Part shown: piece after piece, positions 54,801 to 64,000 of the stretch | Layout: the number at the start of each line of letters is the position of its first letter | Numbering within the stretch: position 1 is the stretch's first letter | Assembly: GCA_958450365.1 (NCBI GenBank) | Contig: CAUEEP010000928.1 | Location: 1,328,501-1,392,500 of the forward strand | Direction of reading: 5' to 3' | DNA from: Mesorhabditis belari | Lineage: Eukaryota; Nematoda; Chromadorea; Rhabditida; Rhabditidae | Length of the DNA stretch: 64,000 nucleotides | The notes under the pieces: model-generated | What the model saw: the letters and a program-made list of their open reading frames with translations, nothing else | What the model was told of the DNA's origin: nothing | The model's database searches: none | Program-made: the position numbers and the translations under genes

Positions 54801-57800
54801 TCCCTCTTTCCCTCTTCCTTCCCTCTTTCCCTCTTCCTTCCTTCTTTCGGTAAATCCTTTGATGTCTTTGAAGTGGAAAATTATGATGGAATTTCTTCCA
54901 GTTACATCATTTTTCATCTAAACAGCTCTCCTTTCCGTTACACTCAAAGTGAACTTTGTTCGTGCACATAAACTTTCACTTTCTGATGCACTGATTTCCA
55001 TACGCCAGATGGCGAAAGTTTACAAAAGACAACAGAGTTCACATTGACTTTCATTTCATCTCATCATTCATTCATATGCATTTTTGCAAGAATTTTTCAG
55101 AAATTTTTTCAAGAAAGCCCCCATTTTCCTTCACCAATCACGAAAGGTACAATCTTGCTAAGAAAAGAGAAAGAAAAGAGAAAGAAAACGGCAATTCTCT
55201 CAGGAAAAATCCGAAACAAAAAAAAGTCACTTTTCATTGAATCCCTTTTTGAATCACGCCATTCTCAAGATGGGAACTTTTTTTGGAAACAAAATTTAAA
55301 GAACAATATAAGCTAATGTTTTTATGTTATTAGCGGTTGGAAAAACTTCAAAATTTACCCTCTAATTTGACAATATCATCATCGACAAAGCACTGTTTTG
55401 TATACGAATCCTCGATGGTCGGATCGTAGTCAGTGACGAAATATTGCTGAAATTCACTGCTGCTTTTCGCTTTTCTTTTCGACTTTTTCAAAGCAAAACT
55501 TTCGTTTTCCTAATTTTTATAAAGTTCATCGTTCTTTTTTTACGCGAACCTTTTAGCTTGGCTTTTAGATTGTTTCTAATTTCTAATTGTGCTACAAGTG
55601 GTTTGTAGATTTGTAGATTCTGAAGATACCTATACCAGATTTGTAGATTCTGAAGGAAAAACGATTCATTTACAAAAGTCCAGTCAAATACATTCAAATA
55701 CACTCTTGATACAATGATTTTGAAATCCTAAAAGAAGCTTTTTGTTTCTGCGTAACTGCCCAGCAAATTGTTGGGCAGTTGGGCAGTTGGGCAAGAAATT
55801 TTAAGCACTTTTTAGAATCGTTAAATTTAGGTCGTCTATAAGTTATTCAGCTGATCAGCAATCGATCAAAATTTCTAGAGAAAAAGAAAAAGATTCCTAA
55901 AAGAAAAGAAAGAAAGAAAAGAAAGGGGGATTTCTGGAAGAAAGCCAAGAAATGGTGGAAAAGAAAGGGGAAATTTGCATAGAATTCGGATCGTTTCTCA
56001 TTCTTTCTTCCAAAATTCTCTGTTTGATTTTGAATTGGGGAAAATGCGGAGAAGAAAAGTGAAGAAAAGATGGCGAAACGAGAAAAGAAAATGAGCGAAA
56101 TGAATGGTTTCATCTCTTGAACAATGAAATTCGAGTGTACAAATCTCAGATATTGATTCGTCTGAGAATTTAAGAGAATACTGAATAAAATTTGAATAAA
56201 TCAATAAAAGAAATAAAATTGAATAGTACTTGTGAACCTGTACTTTTGAATCTGTACTGGTGAATCTGTACTTGTGAATCTGTACTTGTGAATCTGTACT
56301 GGTGAATCTGTACTGGTGAATCTGTACTTGTGAATCTGTACTTGTGAATCTGTACTGGTGAATCTGTACTTGTGAATCTGTACTTGTGAATCTGTACTGG
56401 TGAACCTGTACTTGTACACACATCTGACCCAATTAGGATTTGTTTTGAAAATTTCCATTACTAATAATATGTGCAAATATGCATTTGAAATCTGCTAAAA
56501 GATTTTAAAGGGTTTTTAAATTGCGCCTGTGATGCGCGCCGGGGAAGTCACCTGCATTACACCATGTTTTTTTTATTGGCTCACTGCAGGTGCTCTGGGA
56601 AACCACGTGATGCACCATCTCCGGATCACACTCTTAAATCTTAGGCGAACGTAAGCTACTAAGGGTTAGAGGTGTTTCCAAATGTTTCCAAATGTTTCCA
56701 AAAATTCATTACAAACATTTTATATGGAAATTTTCAAAACAATCTTCGTGCAACCGAATAAATTCTTTTTTTTTTACATTGAACTCTCTATGCTCAACTC
56801 GTTCGTTCATTCTTTCAGCAACGATTTAATGTCAAAGTGAAGAAGTTAAGTGCACCAGAAGGTGTATTTAAACTACAGTTTATTTCGAAAACTTTCTGTT
56901 TTTTAAAAAAATATTTTTTACTTTAAATATTACTGTTTTCAACTATCTCTCACGAATTCTCTCTCAAAAAAACAACAACATAATCCCGGGTCAATTGTAT
57001 ACATGAATGAGCAATTTGTGGTAGATTTGGAATAGATAAAAAAAGAGTGGAGGTGACAGGGGATTGAGAGATTGAGAGATTATCGAGAAATGAAAGGAAA
57101 TCAGAGAAATCAACTGTAAAACATATTCTAATCGCATTTCATTTGCTAATACATTTGCTTTTCCCTAAGCTGCGCTGAATCCGGATATTCATTTAATTCA
57201 TTTGATTCATTTGATTCATTTGATTCATTGTTTGGAAAACTTTTGTGTTTCTAATTAATTTGACAGCAATCTGCCAACAAATTTCTTTGAAAAATGAGCT
57301 AAAATTTGCCTTTTTAAATGGTTAATAGAAACTTGATTTTGTCATTTCTTGACATTAACTATCGTGATCTTTACTGTCGGTGAAATAGATATAAAAATCG
57401 ATTACGGTAGCTCACAATATGCTTTTTAAAAAACGCATTAAAAAGGAAGACAGTGAGAAGGAAGATCAAGAAAAGGAAGATAAGAAAAGGAAGACCAGAA
57501 AAGGAAGACAAGAAAAGGAAGACAAGAAAAGGAAGACGGACAGTGATTTTTCGAGTTTAATAGAATTCCATGAATTCTATGAAGAACTAGAAGTAGAAGA
57601 ATTCTTCTTGTAGATTCTATGAATTCTATTGAATCTAATACTAGAAGCCAATACTAATTGATATATTTAAACTATCGTATTCTTTCTAAGAGTAGTGCAC
57701 CCCAGCGAGCCGAGTTGGTGACTATTTGACGGTTTCGAAGTTTTCGCAGAAGCTCAACACTCTAATCCCCCACTAGGTCTCATCGTCAGCTACATTTTCC

Positions 57801-58545
57801 GACCCCACATCGATAGGTTCTGATAAGCGGTTCTCGAGATTTCGAGGAATTTAGGCAACGGTGCACTACTATTAGAGAGAATACGATAGTAGATATCGAT
57901 ATGAATATTATTAGATAAATATTCCATCGATTATCGATTCGATTATTGATTTTATATCGATTTTATATCGATTTTATATCGATTTTACAAGCCACGGTAA
58001 TTTCTTCATTAACTATTAGAGAGAATACGATCTTAAAGCACTTGATAAGTAAAGTTCTCTAGAGGAATTTTTTTCAAAGCCGAAAAAGTCTGCCAAAAAG
58101 TCTGATTTCCTTTAAAACAGTGCACACTTTAGACTAAATCAACTATTCCTACCAAAGCAACACAATTGTAAAGAAGATATTTTATAAATCCTTTGAGCAT
58201 AAAATCTCATTTCTTCTGATTTACCTGTATAAATTGTATCGTGAGCGCACTTTTCCCCACTCCTCCTCCACCAACCACAACCAGACGCAGTAGCTGAATA
58301 AATTCCTTCAATAAATGGGTTTCATTTTCGAAGAACAATAGTAATATTGTACTTTTTAAAATATATTATTTAAGTTTTTTAAAGAATATTTTAATATTCT
58401 TTAAATTCAATTTTAAATAATATTTTAATATTCTTTAAAATTGAATATTTTAATATTCTTTAAATTCAATTTTAAAGAATATTTTAATATTCTTTAAATT
58501 CAATTTTAAAGAATATTTCACCTGCGGTGGTCGTGGAGGGGCCAT
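48818..58545 (-). CDS. ras-1: R-Ras-type small GTPase RAS-1
   Basis: Seven exons join in phase (minus strand): 58545-58522, 58293-58225, 55446-55359, 54308-54206, 51849-51741, 49722-49604 and 48935-48818, giving 209 aa. The N-terminus MAPPRPPQ is shared with C. elegans RAS-1. P-loop [19 protein letters not shown]; effector loop [14 protein letters not shown]; switch [21 protein letters not shown]; base-binding LIGNKADL and LECSAK; tail [13 protein letters not shown] with a polybasic run and CAAX box. It should be prenylated and act at the plasma membrane as a GTP-dependent switch in R-Ras-like signalling. All catalytic residues, including the Gln of DTAGQ, are present. Introns are long (up to 2.8 kb) and repeat-filled. 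An acceptor at 58590 (TTGCAG) may mark a 5-prime UTR exon or trans-splicing. Confidence 0.93.
49024..49372. mobile_element. GAGCCAACTCTG palindromic element
   Basis: The arms begin AAGGCCTATAACTTTGTGCT and AGCACAAAG-like complement (ACAAAGTTATAGGCCTT). The interior has GTTTGCATGGGAATGCTGGT. It lies in the last ras-1 intron. Confidence 0.82.
50140..50222. repeat. (GTTCATTAAT)n array
   Basis: About eight decamers, in the ras-1 intron between 49723 and 51740. Confidence 0.92.
50440..50700. mobile_element. GAGCCAACTCTG palindromic element, rearranged
   Basis: GCATGGGAATGCTGGTAGAG followed by its complement (CTCTACCAGCATTCCCATGC), with AAGTTATAGGAAAAATAGAG between. It lies in a ras-1 intron. Confidence 0.8.
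51512..51636. repeat. (AAGCTAGGCA)n array
   Basis: Twelve decamers, in a ras-1 intron about 100 bases from the exon at 51741. Confidence 0.95.
51886..51950. repeat. (CATTGTACGG)n array
   Basis: Seven decamers, starting 37 bases upstream (in the gene) of the acceptor of the ras-1 exon at 51849. Confidence 0.95.
52210..52823. mobile_element. Inverted-repeat element containing an amplified RT motif
   Basis: Ends TACCCTAAAGTCTCGAGTAT + AAGTT and the complement AACTTATACTCGCGACTTTAGGGTA. The plus strand at 52347-52572 reads [16 protein letters not shown], a textbook non-LTR reverse-transcriptase motif (GxxQGDxLSPxL). LSPLLAD then repeats four times (30-bp unit), followed by [19 protein letters not shown]. 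The rest is G+C-rich. It lies in a ras-1 intron. Confidence 0.65.
52735..52795 (-). tRNA. tRNA-like fragment
   Basis: The minus strand holds a good T-arm (CGAGGGTTCGAATCCCGCTG), but only weak upstream structure and no acceptor stem. Probably a decayed tRNA or SINE head. Confidence 0.3.
53365..53475. repeat. (CTAGAAAAGAAA)n array
   Basis: Imperfect 12-17-base units of ACTAGAAAAGAAA in a ras-1 intron. Confidence 0.88.
53998..54122. repeat. GAAA-rich simple repeat
   Basis: AAGAAAGAAAGGAAGAAAG units, about 125 bp, in the ras-1 intron before the exon at 54206. Confidence 0.92.
54484..54850. repeat. (CCCTCTTTCCCTCTTCCTT)n pyrimidine array
   Basis: About 19 units of roughly 19 bases, all pyrimidine on the plus strand and purine on the ras-1 sense strand. 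Both-strand open frames are artefacts. Confidence 0.94.
56228..56416. repeat. (TGAATCTGTACTTG)n array
   Basis: Thirteen 14-bp units alternating TACTTG and TACTGG endings, in ras-1 intron 2. Confidence 0.95.
57672..57889. mobile_element. Family A foldback/MITE
   Basis: Decayed ends (TATCGTATTCTTTCTAAGAG; ATTAGAGAGAATACGATA) with the standard interior, in ras-1 intron 2. Confidence 0.82.
58355..58518. repeat. TTAAAGAATATTTTAATATTC palindromic repeat
   Basis: Four to five copies of a roughly 42-base unit that is itself nearly palindromic fill ras-1 intron 1. They begin directly at the exon 1 donor. Confidence 0.88.
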
Positions 58546-59689
58546 CGAAGGAAAAATTCAGAGAATCCGATCAGATTCAGGCAAATTCTCTGCAATGGAA
58601 ATAAGCAATTTAAGGGAAATGGAAAACTTTTAAAGAAATGGAAAGCTTTTCAAGAAATTGAATTTATTAAAGAATGCAATACATAAAAAAAAAAGATGAA
58701 AAAAGATGAAGAACACTAGCATGGCTTAAATTCAAATTCAAACGGGAGAATTTGAAAACAAAACATTCAACAAAACCATTTCAACAAATAAAAAGGTAAG
58801 GAAATGGGAAAAATGAAAGAAATACGATTGGAAATTGAAGAAAAAATAAAAGTGGAACACCAATTGGATAAAAGAAAAATTGAATTGACAAATGGGAAAC
58901 AAACACTCGACATTTGGCACACTGAATGATGCATTGAATCAAATCGATCCCAAAAAAAAGCACGCGTTTTTGAGCACAAAGTACACTTGAAGTAGATTCA
59001 CGGGTTTTCAAAGTGTAGAAATAAGGTATAGAATTAAATTGGAAAAATGGGAACAGCAAAACGGAACACCATGGGGATTTTGAGGAAGGATTTAAGGAAG
59101 ATTTGAAAGAAAAAAAAAAAGGGAAGGGAACATTTGTGAGAGGATCGATTGGGGAAATGGAAGAGAATGGGGAAAGGCGGAAAAAAGGAAAAAGATAGGA
59201 AAAAAAAAGAACAAAACGGGGGGCAAGAATTGAAAAGAAGAAGAAGAAAATGGGGAATGGATTGGAAGAAAGAAAAAGATCGAATGGGTAGAAGAGGAGG
59301 AGAACGGTGACACCCCTTCTCTTCTCTTTCATTTCGAACAGACTCCGCCTCTTCTCCCCTTTTTTCTTTTTTTTTTTTTAAATTTTATCCGATTCAACTA
59401 GAATAACAACACCTCTTTTTTTTCAATCCTTTTTTCAATGTTTATAGTTATTTTTGAATTTCAATCAGCTTGTAACTGAATCTTTAGGATTTAATGCTCA
59501 ATTTTATTTATTGATTGTAACTATTGTAACTATTCTAACTATTGTAACTAAAAACTATTGTAAAGCTGCTTTTTTTTCTATTTTTAATCTAATACCCTTT
59601 CCTGTACTTGGACTTTATTCAATTTCCAGAGAATTTCATTCAATAGATCAACTTATTCGACTTAAAATGATTGATGATTTTAAAGAACT

Positions 59690-60322
59690 TCTAAAGCCTC
59701 AACTTCTAAAGCCTCAACTTCTAAAGCCTCAACTTCTAAAGCCTCAACTTCTAAAGCCTCAACTTCTAAAGCCTCAACTTCTAAAGCCTCAACTTCTAAA
59801 GCCTCAACTTCTAAAGCCTCAAGTTCTAAAGCCTCAACTTCTAAAGCCTCAACTTCTAAGTCCTCAACTTCTAAGTCCTCAACTTCTAAAGCCTCAACTT
59901 CTAAAGCCTCAACTTCTAAAGCCTCAACTTCTAAAGCCTCAACTTCTAAAGCCTCAACTTCTAAAGCCTCAACTTCTAAAGCCTCAACTTCTAAAGCCTC
60001 AACTTCTAAAGCCTCAACTTCTAAAGCCTCAACTTCTAAAGCCTCAACCCAAAGCTCGAATGTAAATGATATTTTGTGGAAAAAGTCTATTGAAAATTTG
60101 TACAAAGAGACTTCATTAGAGAAGAGAAAATTCAAGAGGAAAAGTTTGCTTTCGAGGAGAAATTCTGAGAGTGCAAAAAGGAAAGGGAAAGAGAGGACAG
60201 ATCGGACGACAACAATGCACAAACAAACACAATCCCCCTCAATGCCTCAGTTTTCCTCTTCCATCCATGCAAAAGCACGACAATGCATGGGAAAGATGAG
60301 AAAAAAATGGATTTTGGAATAA
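59690..60322 (+). CDS. Candidate TSKAS pentapeptide-repeat basic protein (partial)
   Basis: The 15-bp unit CTTCTAAAGCCTCAA is repeated about 24 times (59692-60048). In the frame ACT TCT AAA GCC TCA it gives (TSKAS)n with two TSKSS variants. Only this frame continues openly past the array: TQSSNVNDILWKKSIENLYK, a very basic stretch (KRKFKRKSLLSRRNSESAKR), and an end at KMRKKWILE. A TAA precedes the array in this frame, so the start must come from an upstream exon through the AG at 59687-59689 (TTTTAAAG|A) or similar, which I could not place. A low-complexity nuclear or chromatin-like protein is possible. The other frames (LKPQL; EVEAL) end soon after the array or at its edge. Confidence 0.4.
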   Translation, partial: SKASTSKASTSKASTSKASTSKASTSKASTSKASTSKASTSKASSSKASTSKASTSKSSTSKSSTSKASTSKASTSKASTSKASTSKASTSKASTSKASTSKASTSKASTSKASTSKASTQSSNVNDILWKKSIENLYKETSLEKRKFKRKSLLSRRNSESAKRKGKERTDRTTTMHKQTQSPSMPQFSSSIHAKARQCMGKMRKKWILE

Positions 60323-61535
60323 GAATTTGAAAGAATACAACAATTCGACTAAGCTGAGAGCTCAAAGGAAAAAAAGCAACTGCCAGTTTATCGATCTTTG
60401 AGTTGATTTGAAATAGATGAATAGATGAGATAGATTAGGGTAAAATAGATAAGTTGAAATAGATAAGTTAACTGGGACTTCAAAATGAACTGAGTTTTTG
60501 TACTTGAAACGAAGTGACACTTGAAAAAATGAAATGAGTGATTGTAATTGAAATGGAAATCTTTTCTAGATCTGGTTGACCTCTAGCACAGCCTCTAGAA
60601 CCTCAATCATTGACTCGGAAAGCTTTCAATATCTTTTACTGAAATAAATTGATGAGAAAATAAGTGCTATAATCAAAGCCCCTCAACATTTCAGCACTGA
60701 AAACTCAGTACCGAAAATTAGCAATTAGCAATTAGCATTCATTACCTTTCTTCACTTAACTTTTACAGAGAAAATAAAAAAATCGAAAAGATTGATTAAA
60801 TGAAAATTGAAAACTAAACAAATAGATTGTTGAAGTAAAAGAAAATGAATACCAAAGAAATGACAAATGATTCATTTTTTTTTGGCGAAAGAATCGACCT
60901 TTCAACTCTCGTTGGCACCACTTGGTACTCGATTTGTATAGAAAAATCATACAAATGAGTTTAAAAGTACAGTACAATAGTAGTACAACAGTAGAATAGT
61001 AGTACAGCAGTACAATAGAAAATAAAATAAAAACGATGATTAAACAAAAGAAAGTTTCTCTTTTGACTGAATCGTTAAAGACAAAAAAACATTAATATTT
61101 CTGAAAAAAGAAAGCAAAGAAAAAGACTTTTTATGCACTAAACATTTTGAAGAAAATATTTGAGAGAATTTGGTATGAAAGTGGGGTAAAGAGGAGTGAT
61201 AAGCACTGGGAAAGGATTGGCGGAGGGCACAGTGTCAACAATTCATCTCTTTTCTCTTATTTTCTTTTCCCAATTCCTTTTCTATTCTCTCACACTCATT
61301 CTAAACATCCATGTTTAACAAGGTTTTCAAAAAAAAGAACCTATTCAAAGTGACTTTTTTGAGGGAAAGTATCGAATTTTCTCATTGCACTTCTCTTTAT
61401 TCAACGCTACTTTTTGAGTTCTAACCCTTACCTTTTGGCCTACTGACTTTTAAGATCTCTAACTAGTAAAAATCAAAAACAAACAACTTGGAACTAGGAC
61501 AAATCAAAAACAAACAACTTCGAACTAGGGCAAAT

Positions 61536-61615
61536 CAAAAAGCTGTTCCCCGGACTCGAACCCGCGACCTTCCGATTACCAGACAACTGTGCTAACCATC
61601 ACACTACAAGGCACA
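61536..61615 (-). tRNA. tRNA-like pseudogene
   Basis: The minus strand reads TGTAGTGTGATGGTTAGCAC (A-box), a CTGGTAA loop that would put GGT at the anticodon, and GGTCGCGGGTTCGAGTCCGG (B-box). Acceptor and anticodon stems pair poorly. GAACTAGGACAAATCAAAAA direct repeats lie beside it (61491, 61515). Confidence 0.45.
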
Positions 61616-61756
61616 ACAATCGGCATCACTCCAGAGGCAGTTGTTTCCCCCTCTCTGGGACGAGAAGGCACGTCTCGATTTATAGGTCTTAGCCAGCATT
61701 ACAGAGCCCATCCTTCCGTGGTCGCCAGTTTGAACTAGGACAAATCAAAAAACTTG

Positions 61757-61818
61757 TGCGCCGCCGCGACTCGAACCAGTAACCTTTCGGTGCCAATCAG
61801 TACACCACAACGTACTCG
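61757..61818 (-). tRNA. Short tRNA-like fragment
   Basis: The minus strand has TTGTGGTGTACTGATTGGCA and GGTTACTGGTTCGAGTCGCG (B-box like). It is too short for a tRNA. It is preceded by the same GAACTAGGACAAATCAAAAA block as the copy at 61536, so both may be copies of one tRNA-derived repeat. Confidence 0.35.
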
Positions 61819-62022
61819 ATCTCCCTTACTCCAAAAGGAGTTTAACTCATACTTTCTTTTTACAAAATCGTAATTTTATTGACTCGATCTCCATAAAAAG
61901 TTCTAAATTTCTACAATTTTCAAAAAAAGCAATCAAAAAAAACGAGAAGTCAAATTTGGCAACTTTAAGTGAGAAAGCGGTAAAAAAAAAATAGGGAAAA
62001 GGGCTTTGGTTTGGAGTGAAAG

Positions 62023-62062
<40 letters not shown>

Positions 62063-62283
62063 TGAAAATGAAAGAGGACATCTGGTGGAAATGGTGTAAA
62101 AATGTGTGTAAAAGATGGGGAAAATTGGGGAAATCGAAAAAAAAATGAAGGGGAATTAATCGAAAGTTTCAAAAAAACTTTCTGGAAAGTGTTTTGAAAA
62201 GATTTTTTTTTGTTGCTTGTTTTTTTGTGTACTTTTGAGCGCAAATTTCTTTTTCTACATTTGAAAACCATAAAAAAACCAGG

Positions 62284-62402
62284 TGGTCATCGAGGTAGCT
62301 TGTCAGGTACCGTAAATACTGTAATAGTACCCCGCCCCCATAGGCTGACGGTCAGCGGAGTGTTGCGTTGTCTAGTTTGAACGAGTTTTCTTGTCACTGG
62401 TT
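62284..62402. mobile_element. Family B foldback/MITE, one end, inside a 20-bp array
   Basis: TACCGTAAATACTGTAATAG starts at 62308 and ends within GAACGAGTTTTCTTGTCACTGG. It interrupts the TCATCGAGGTAGCTTGTCAGG array. Confidence 0.75.
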
Positions 62403-62510
62403 CATCGAGGTGGCTTGTCAGGTCATCGAGGTAGCTTGTCAGGTCATCGAGGTGGCTTGTCAGGTCATCGAGGTAGCTTGTCAGGTCATCGAGGTAGCTT
62501 GTCAGGTAGG
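62403..62510. repeat. (TCATCGAGGTAGCTTGTCAG)n array
   Basis: Five 21-bp units continue one unit seen at 62287-62307, on the other side of the family B insertion. Confidence 0.92.
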
Positions 62511-62689
62511 AGAAAAGGCTAACCAAAGAAAAGGCATTCTTATTTGTAATGTATTTCGATTTTTGCTCAAATTTTGACTTATTCATAATGAAATTTTTGA
62601 TGAAAATCGAAGAAATTTCGGTAATTTTGGGGTTAAGCTTGTTTTTTTTGCTTCATAACTCCTTTCTAAGGTAATTTTCTAAGGTAATT

Positions 62690-62950
62690 TTCTAAGGTAA
62701 TTTTGCGTTTTTGCGTTTCTTTAAGGTTCTAGCGTCATTTCTTTTTGCGTACATTACGAATTTCATAGTGAAAGTTTAGGGAAATGAGTTTTAGATCGAC
62801 ATTTAGCGGTTTGAACTCGCCGTCTCTTCAGTGAAGTAAACGGTAGAAGGCAGTGCTGACTTTAAGGCCATTAAAAGTCGATTTTAAAACATTTTCCCCT
62901 AAATTGTCACTATGAAATTCGTAATCTACGTAAAAAAAATCAAATCTAGA
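62690..62950. mobile_element. Foldback element
   Basis: GCGTACATTACGAATTTCAT + AGTGAAAGTTTAGGG versus CCCCTAAATTGTCACTATGA + AATTCGTAATCTACG. The centre has TTTAAGGCCATTAAAAGTCG. Confidence 0.75.
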
Positions 62951-63109
62951 GAAACACTTTGAAAGAAAACCTCCAAAAACCTCGGAATGAACCTCGAATT
63001 AAGAATTAAGAAAGAAAACCTCGAAAAACCCTACAAGTATCAAAATTTGGATACTTGTCGGAATCATATTAGAATGCTCATACAACTACGTACGTACGGT
63101 AGCTAGAGC

Positions 63110-63160
63110 GCGCTATTAGCAGCTATTAGCAGCTATTAGCAGCTATTAGCGCGCTATTAA
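63110..63160. repeat. (AGCTATTAGC)n array
   Basis: Five overlapping AGCTATTAGC palindromic decamers. Confidence 0.85.
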
Positions 63161-63490
63161 GTGGAGAGCAACTACGGATCTCTGAAAAAGGACAGAAGTC
63201 TTCGAAGTGCACGTATTCAACTTTTCCTCGTTCTTACAGCTATGAAAATTGATAAAGAACTTTTGACTTTTTACCCGGAAATATCTAAAACGTTTTTCAA
63301 GTCAAATTTGAATTTATTTTTAGTAAAGTTTAAGAGACTCAACATCCACAGAGACTCAACTCGTTTAAGCATGGAGCTGACAACTTGTGAGCGGTGATTA
63401 TGTTCAGTCAAGTCGAGTGCTCGCCTGAAAGTGATCAGTCGATCAGTCAGAACGAAAATCGATAACCAAGAAGCGAGTCTTCTGGGGATT

Positions 63491-63790
63491 GCTTAACCGA
63501 GATGAGTCTTTGTGGAATTTATAATCGACAAACCGTACATAGTTTTTATTTTCGACTGATCACTTCAGGGGAGCACTCAACTTCACTGAACCCCTCACAA
63601 GTTGTCAGCTTCTTGTCAGCTTCTTGTCAGCTTCTTGTCAGCTTCTTGTCAGCTTCTTGTCAGCTTCTTGTCAGCTTCTTGTCAGCTGCTTGTCAGCTTC
63701 TTGTCAGCTTCTTGTCAGGTTCTTGTAGTTCTTGTCAGCTTCTTGCTTAACCGAGATGAGTCTTTGTGGATTTATAATCGACAAGTACCG
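63491..63790. repeat. (TTGTCAGCTTC)n array between 38-base direct repeats
   Basis: About twelve 11-bp units (63598-63742) lie between direct copies of GCTTAACCGAGATGAGTCTT + TGTGGAATTTATAATCGACAA (63491 and 63748). The whole 250-base block looks duplicated or expanded. Confidence 0.88.
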
Positions 63791-64000
63791 AAATTTGTTT
63801 TAATGCAAAAAAAATTCAGAATGAATTTCAATGAAAGATAGCAAGATTTTTTTTGTTAGATGAAAAAAAGAAAGTGTGCGTGGAATCTGTTTAACACCAC
63901 GTTTTTTATTTGTTTATCTTTGTCGATCGAAACGCGAATTTTGTGATGGAAAGAAGAAACGAGATTCTATTTGAACAAATCTCACAAAAAAAGAGAAAAG

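Noticed and set aside
54456..54971. 171-codon Leu/Phe/Pro/Ser frame and its EGKRE counterpart
   Set aside because: Pyrimidine-rich tandem array inside a ras-1 intron.
59680..60222. Minus-strand 180-codon EVEAL-repeat frame
   Set aside because: The 15-bp array is open on both strands; the TSKAS frame on the plus strand continues further into non-repetitive codons.

Overview
The window looks like a gene-containing stretch of a nematode chromosome, probably from a rhabditid. Evidence: A+T-rich DNA; short introns with GT..(TTT)CAG borders; trans-splice-like acceptors just upstream of start codons; and genes whose closest relatives, as far as I recognise them, are nematode proteins (VHP-1, AAT amino-acid transporters, RAS-1, an MTL-type metallothionein). 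Most reading frames longer than 60 codons here are not genes. The real genes are split into 45-680 bp exons, which I assembled by hand from frame, phase and splice sites. The species cannot be told from the sequence.

Layout, left to right. (1) 1-6464, + strand: 3-prime part of a vhp-1-like MAP-kinase phosphatase, with a mariner remnant in the left-edge intron. (2) 6465-8406: foldback elements and a truncated LINE. (3) 8407-18284, - strand: a complete 16-exon SLC7-type amino-acid transporter, its introns packed with foldback elements, tRNA-like sequences and tandem repeats. (4) 18855-26610, - strand: a secreted, probably GPI-anchored protein of unknown function. One intron holds a 1.9 kb TTCGA satellite, another a foldback plus a mariner. 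(5) 27681-27851, - strand: a possible 56-aa single-TM protein. (6) 28148-35466: a gene-poor mobile-element zone with a Tigger/pogo transposon, mariners, foldbacks and a candidate structured RNA. (7) 35467-43034, + strand: a secreted PAN-like, Ser-rich protein of 549 aa in ten exons, with nested elements in its last intron. (8) 45547-45854, + strand: the 3-prime exons of a metallothionein. (9) 48818-58545, - strand: a complete seven-exon ras-1 (R-Ras-like) gene. (10) 59690-60322, + strand: a candidate protein with about 24 TSKAS pentapeptide repeats. (11) 60323-64000: repeats and degenerate tRNA-like sequences.

No operon is evident and the genes share no obvious pathway, although VHP-1 and RAS-1 both act in signalling. 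The unusual content is the repeat biology. Three foldback families share the end motif TACCGTA-N8-AATAG. A foldback insertion sits at the same place in two copies of a Tigger element. A SINE-like sequence carries a 5S rRNA-like head. Tandem arrays abut or duplicate splice signals, and an exon has been duplicated in inverted orientation. I saw no CRISPR array, bacterial operon or virus.
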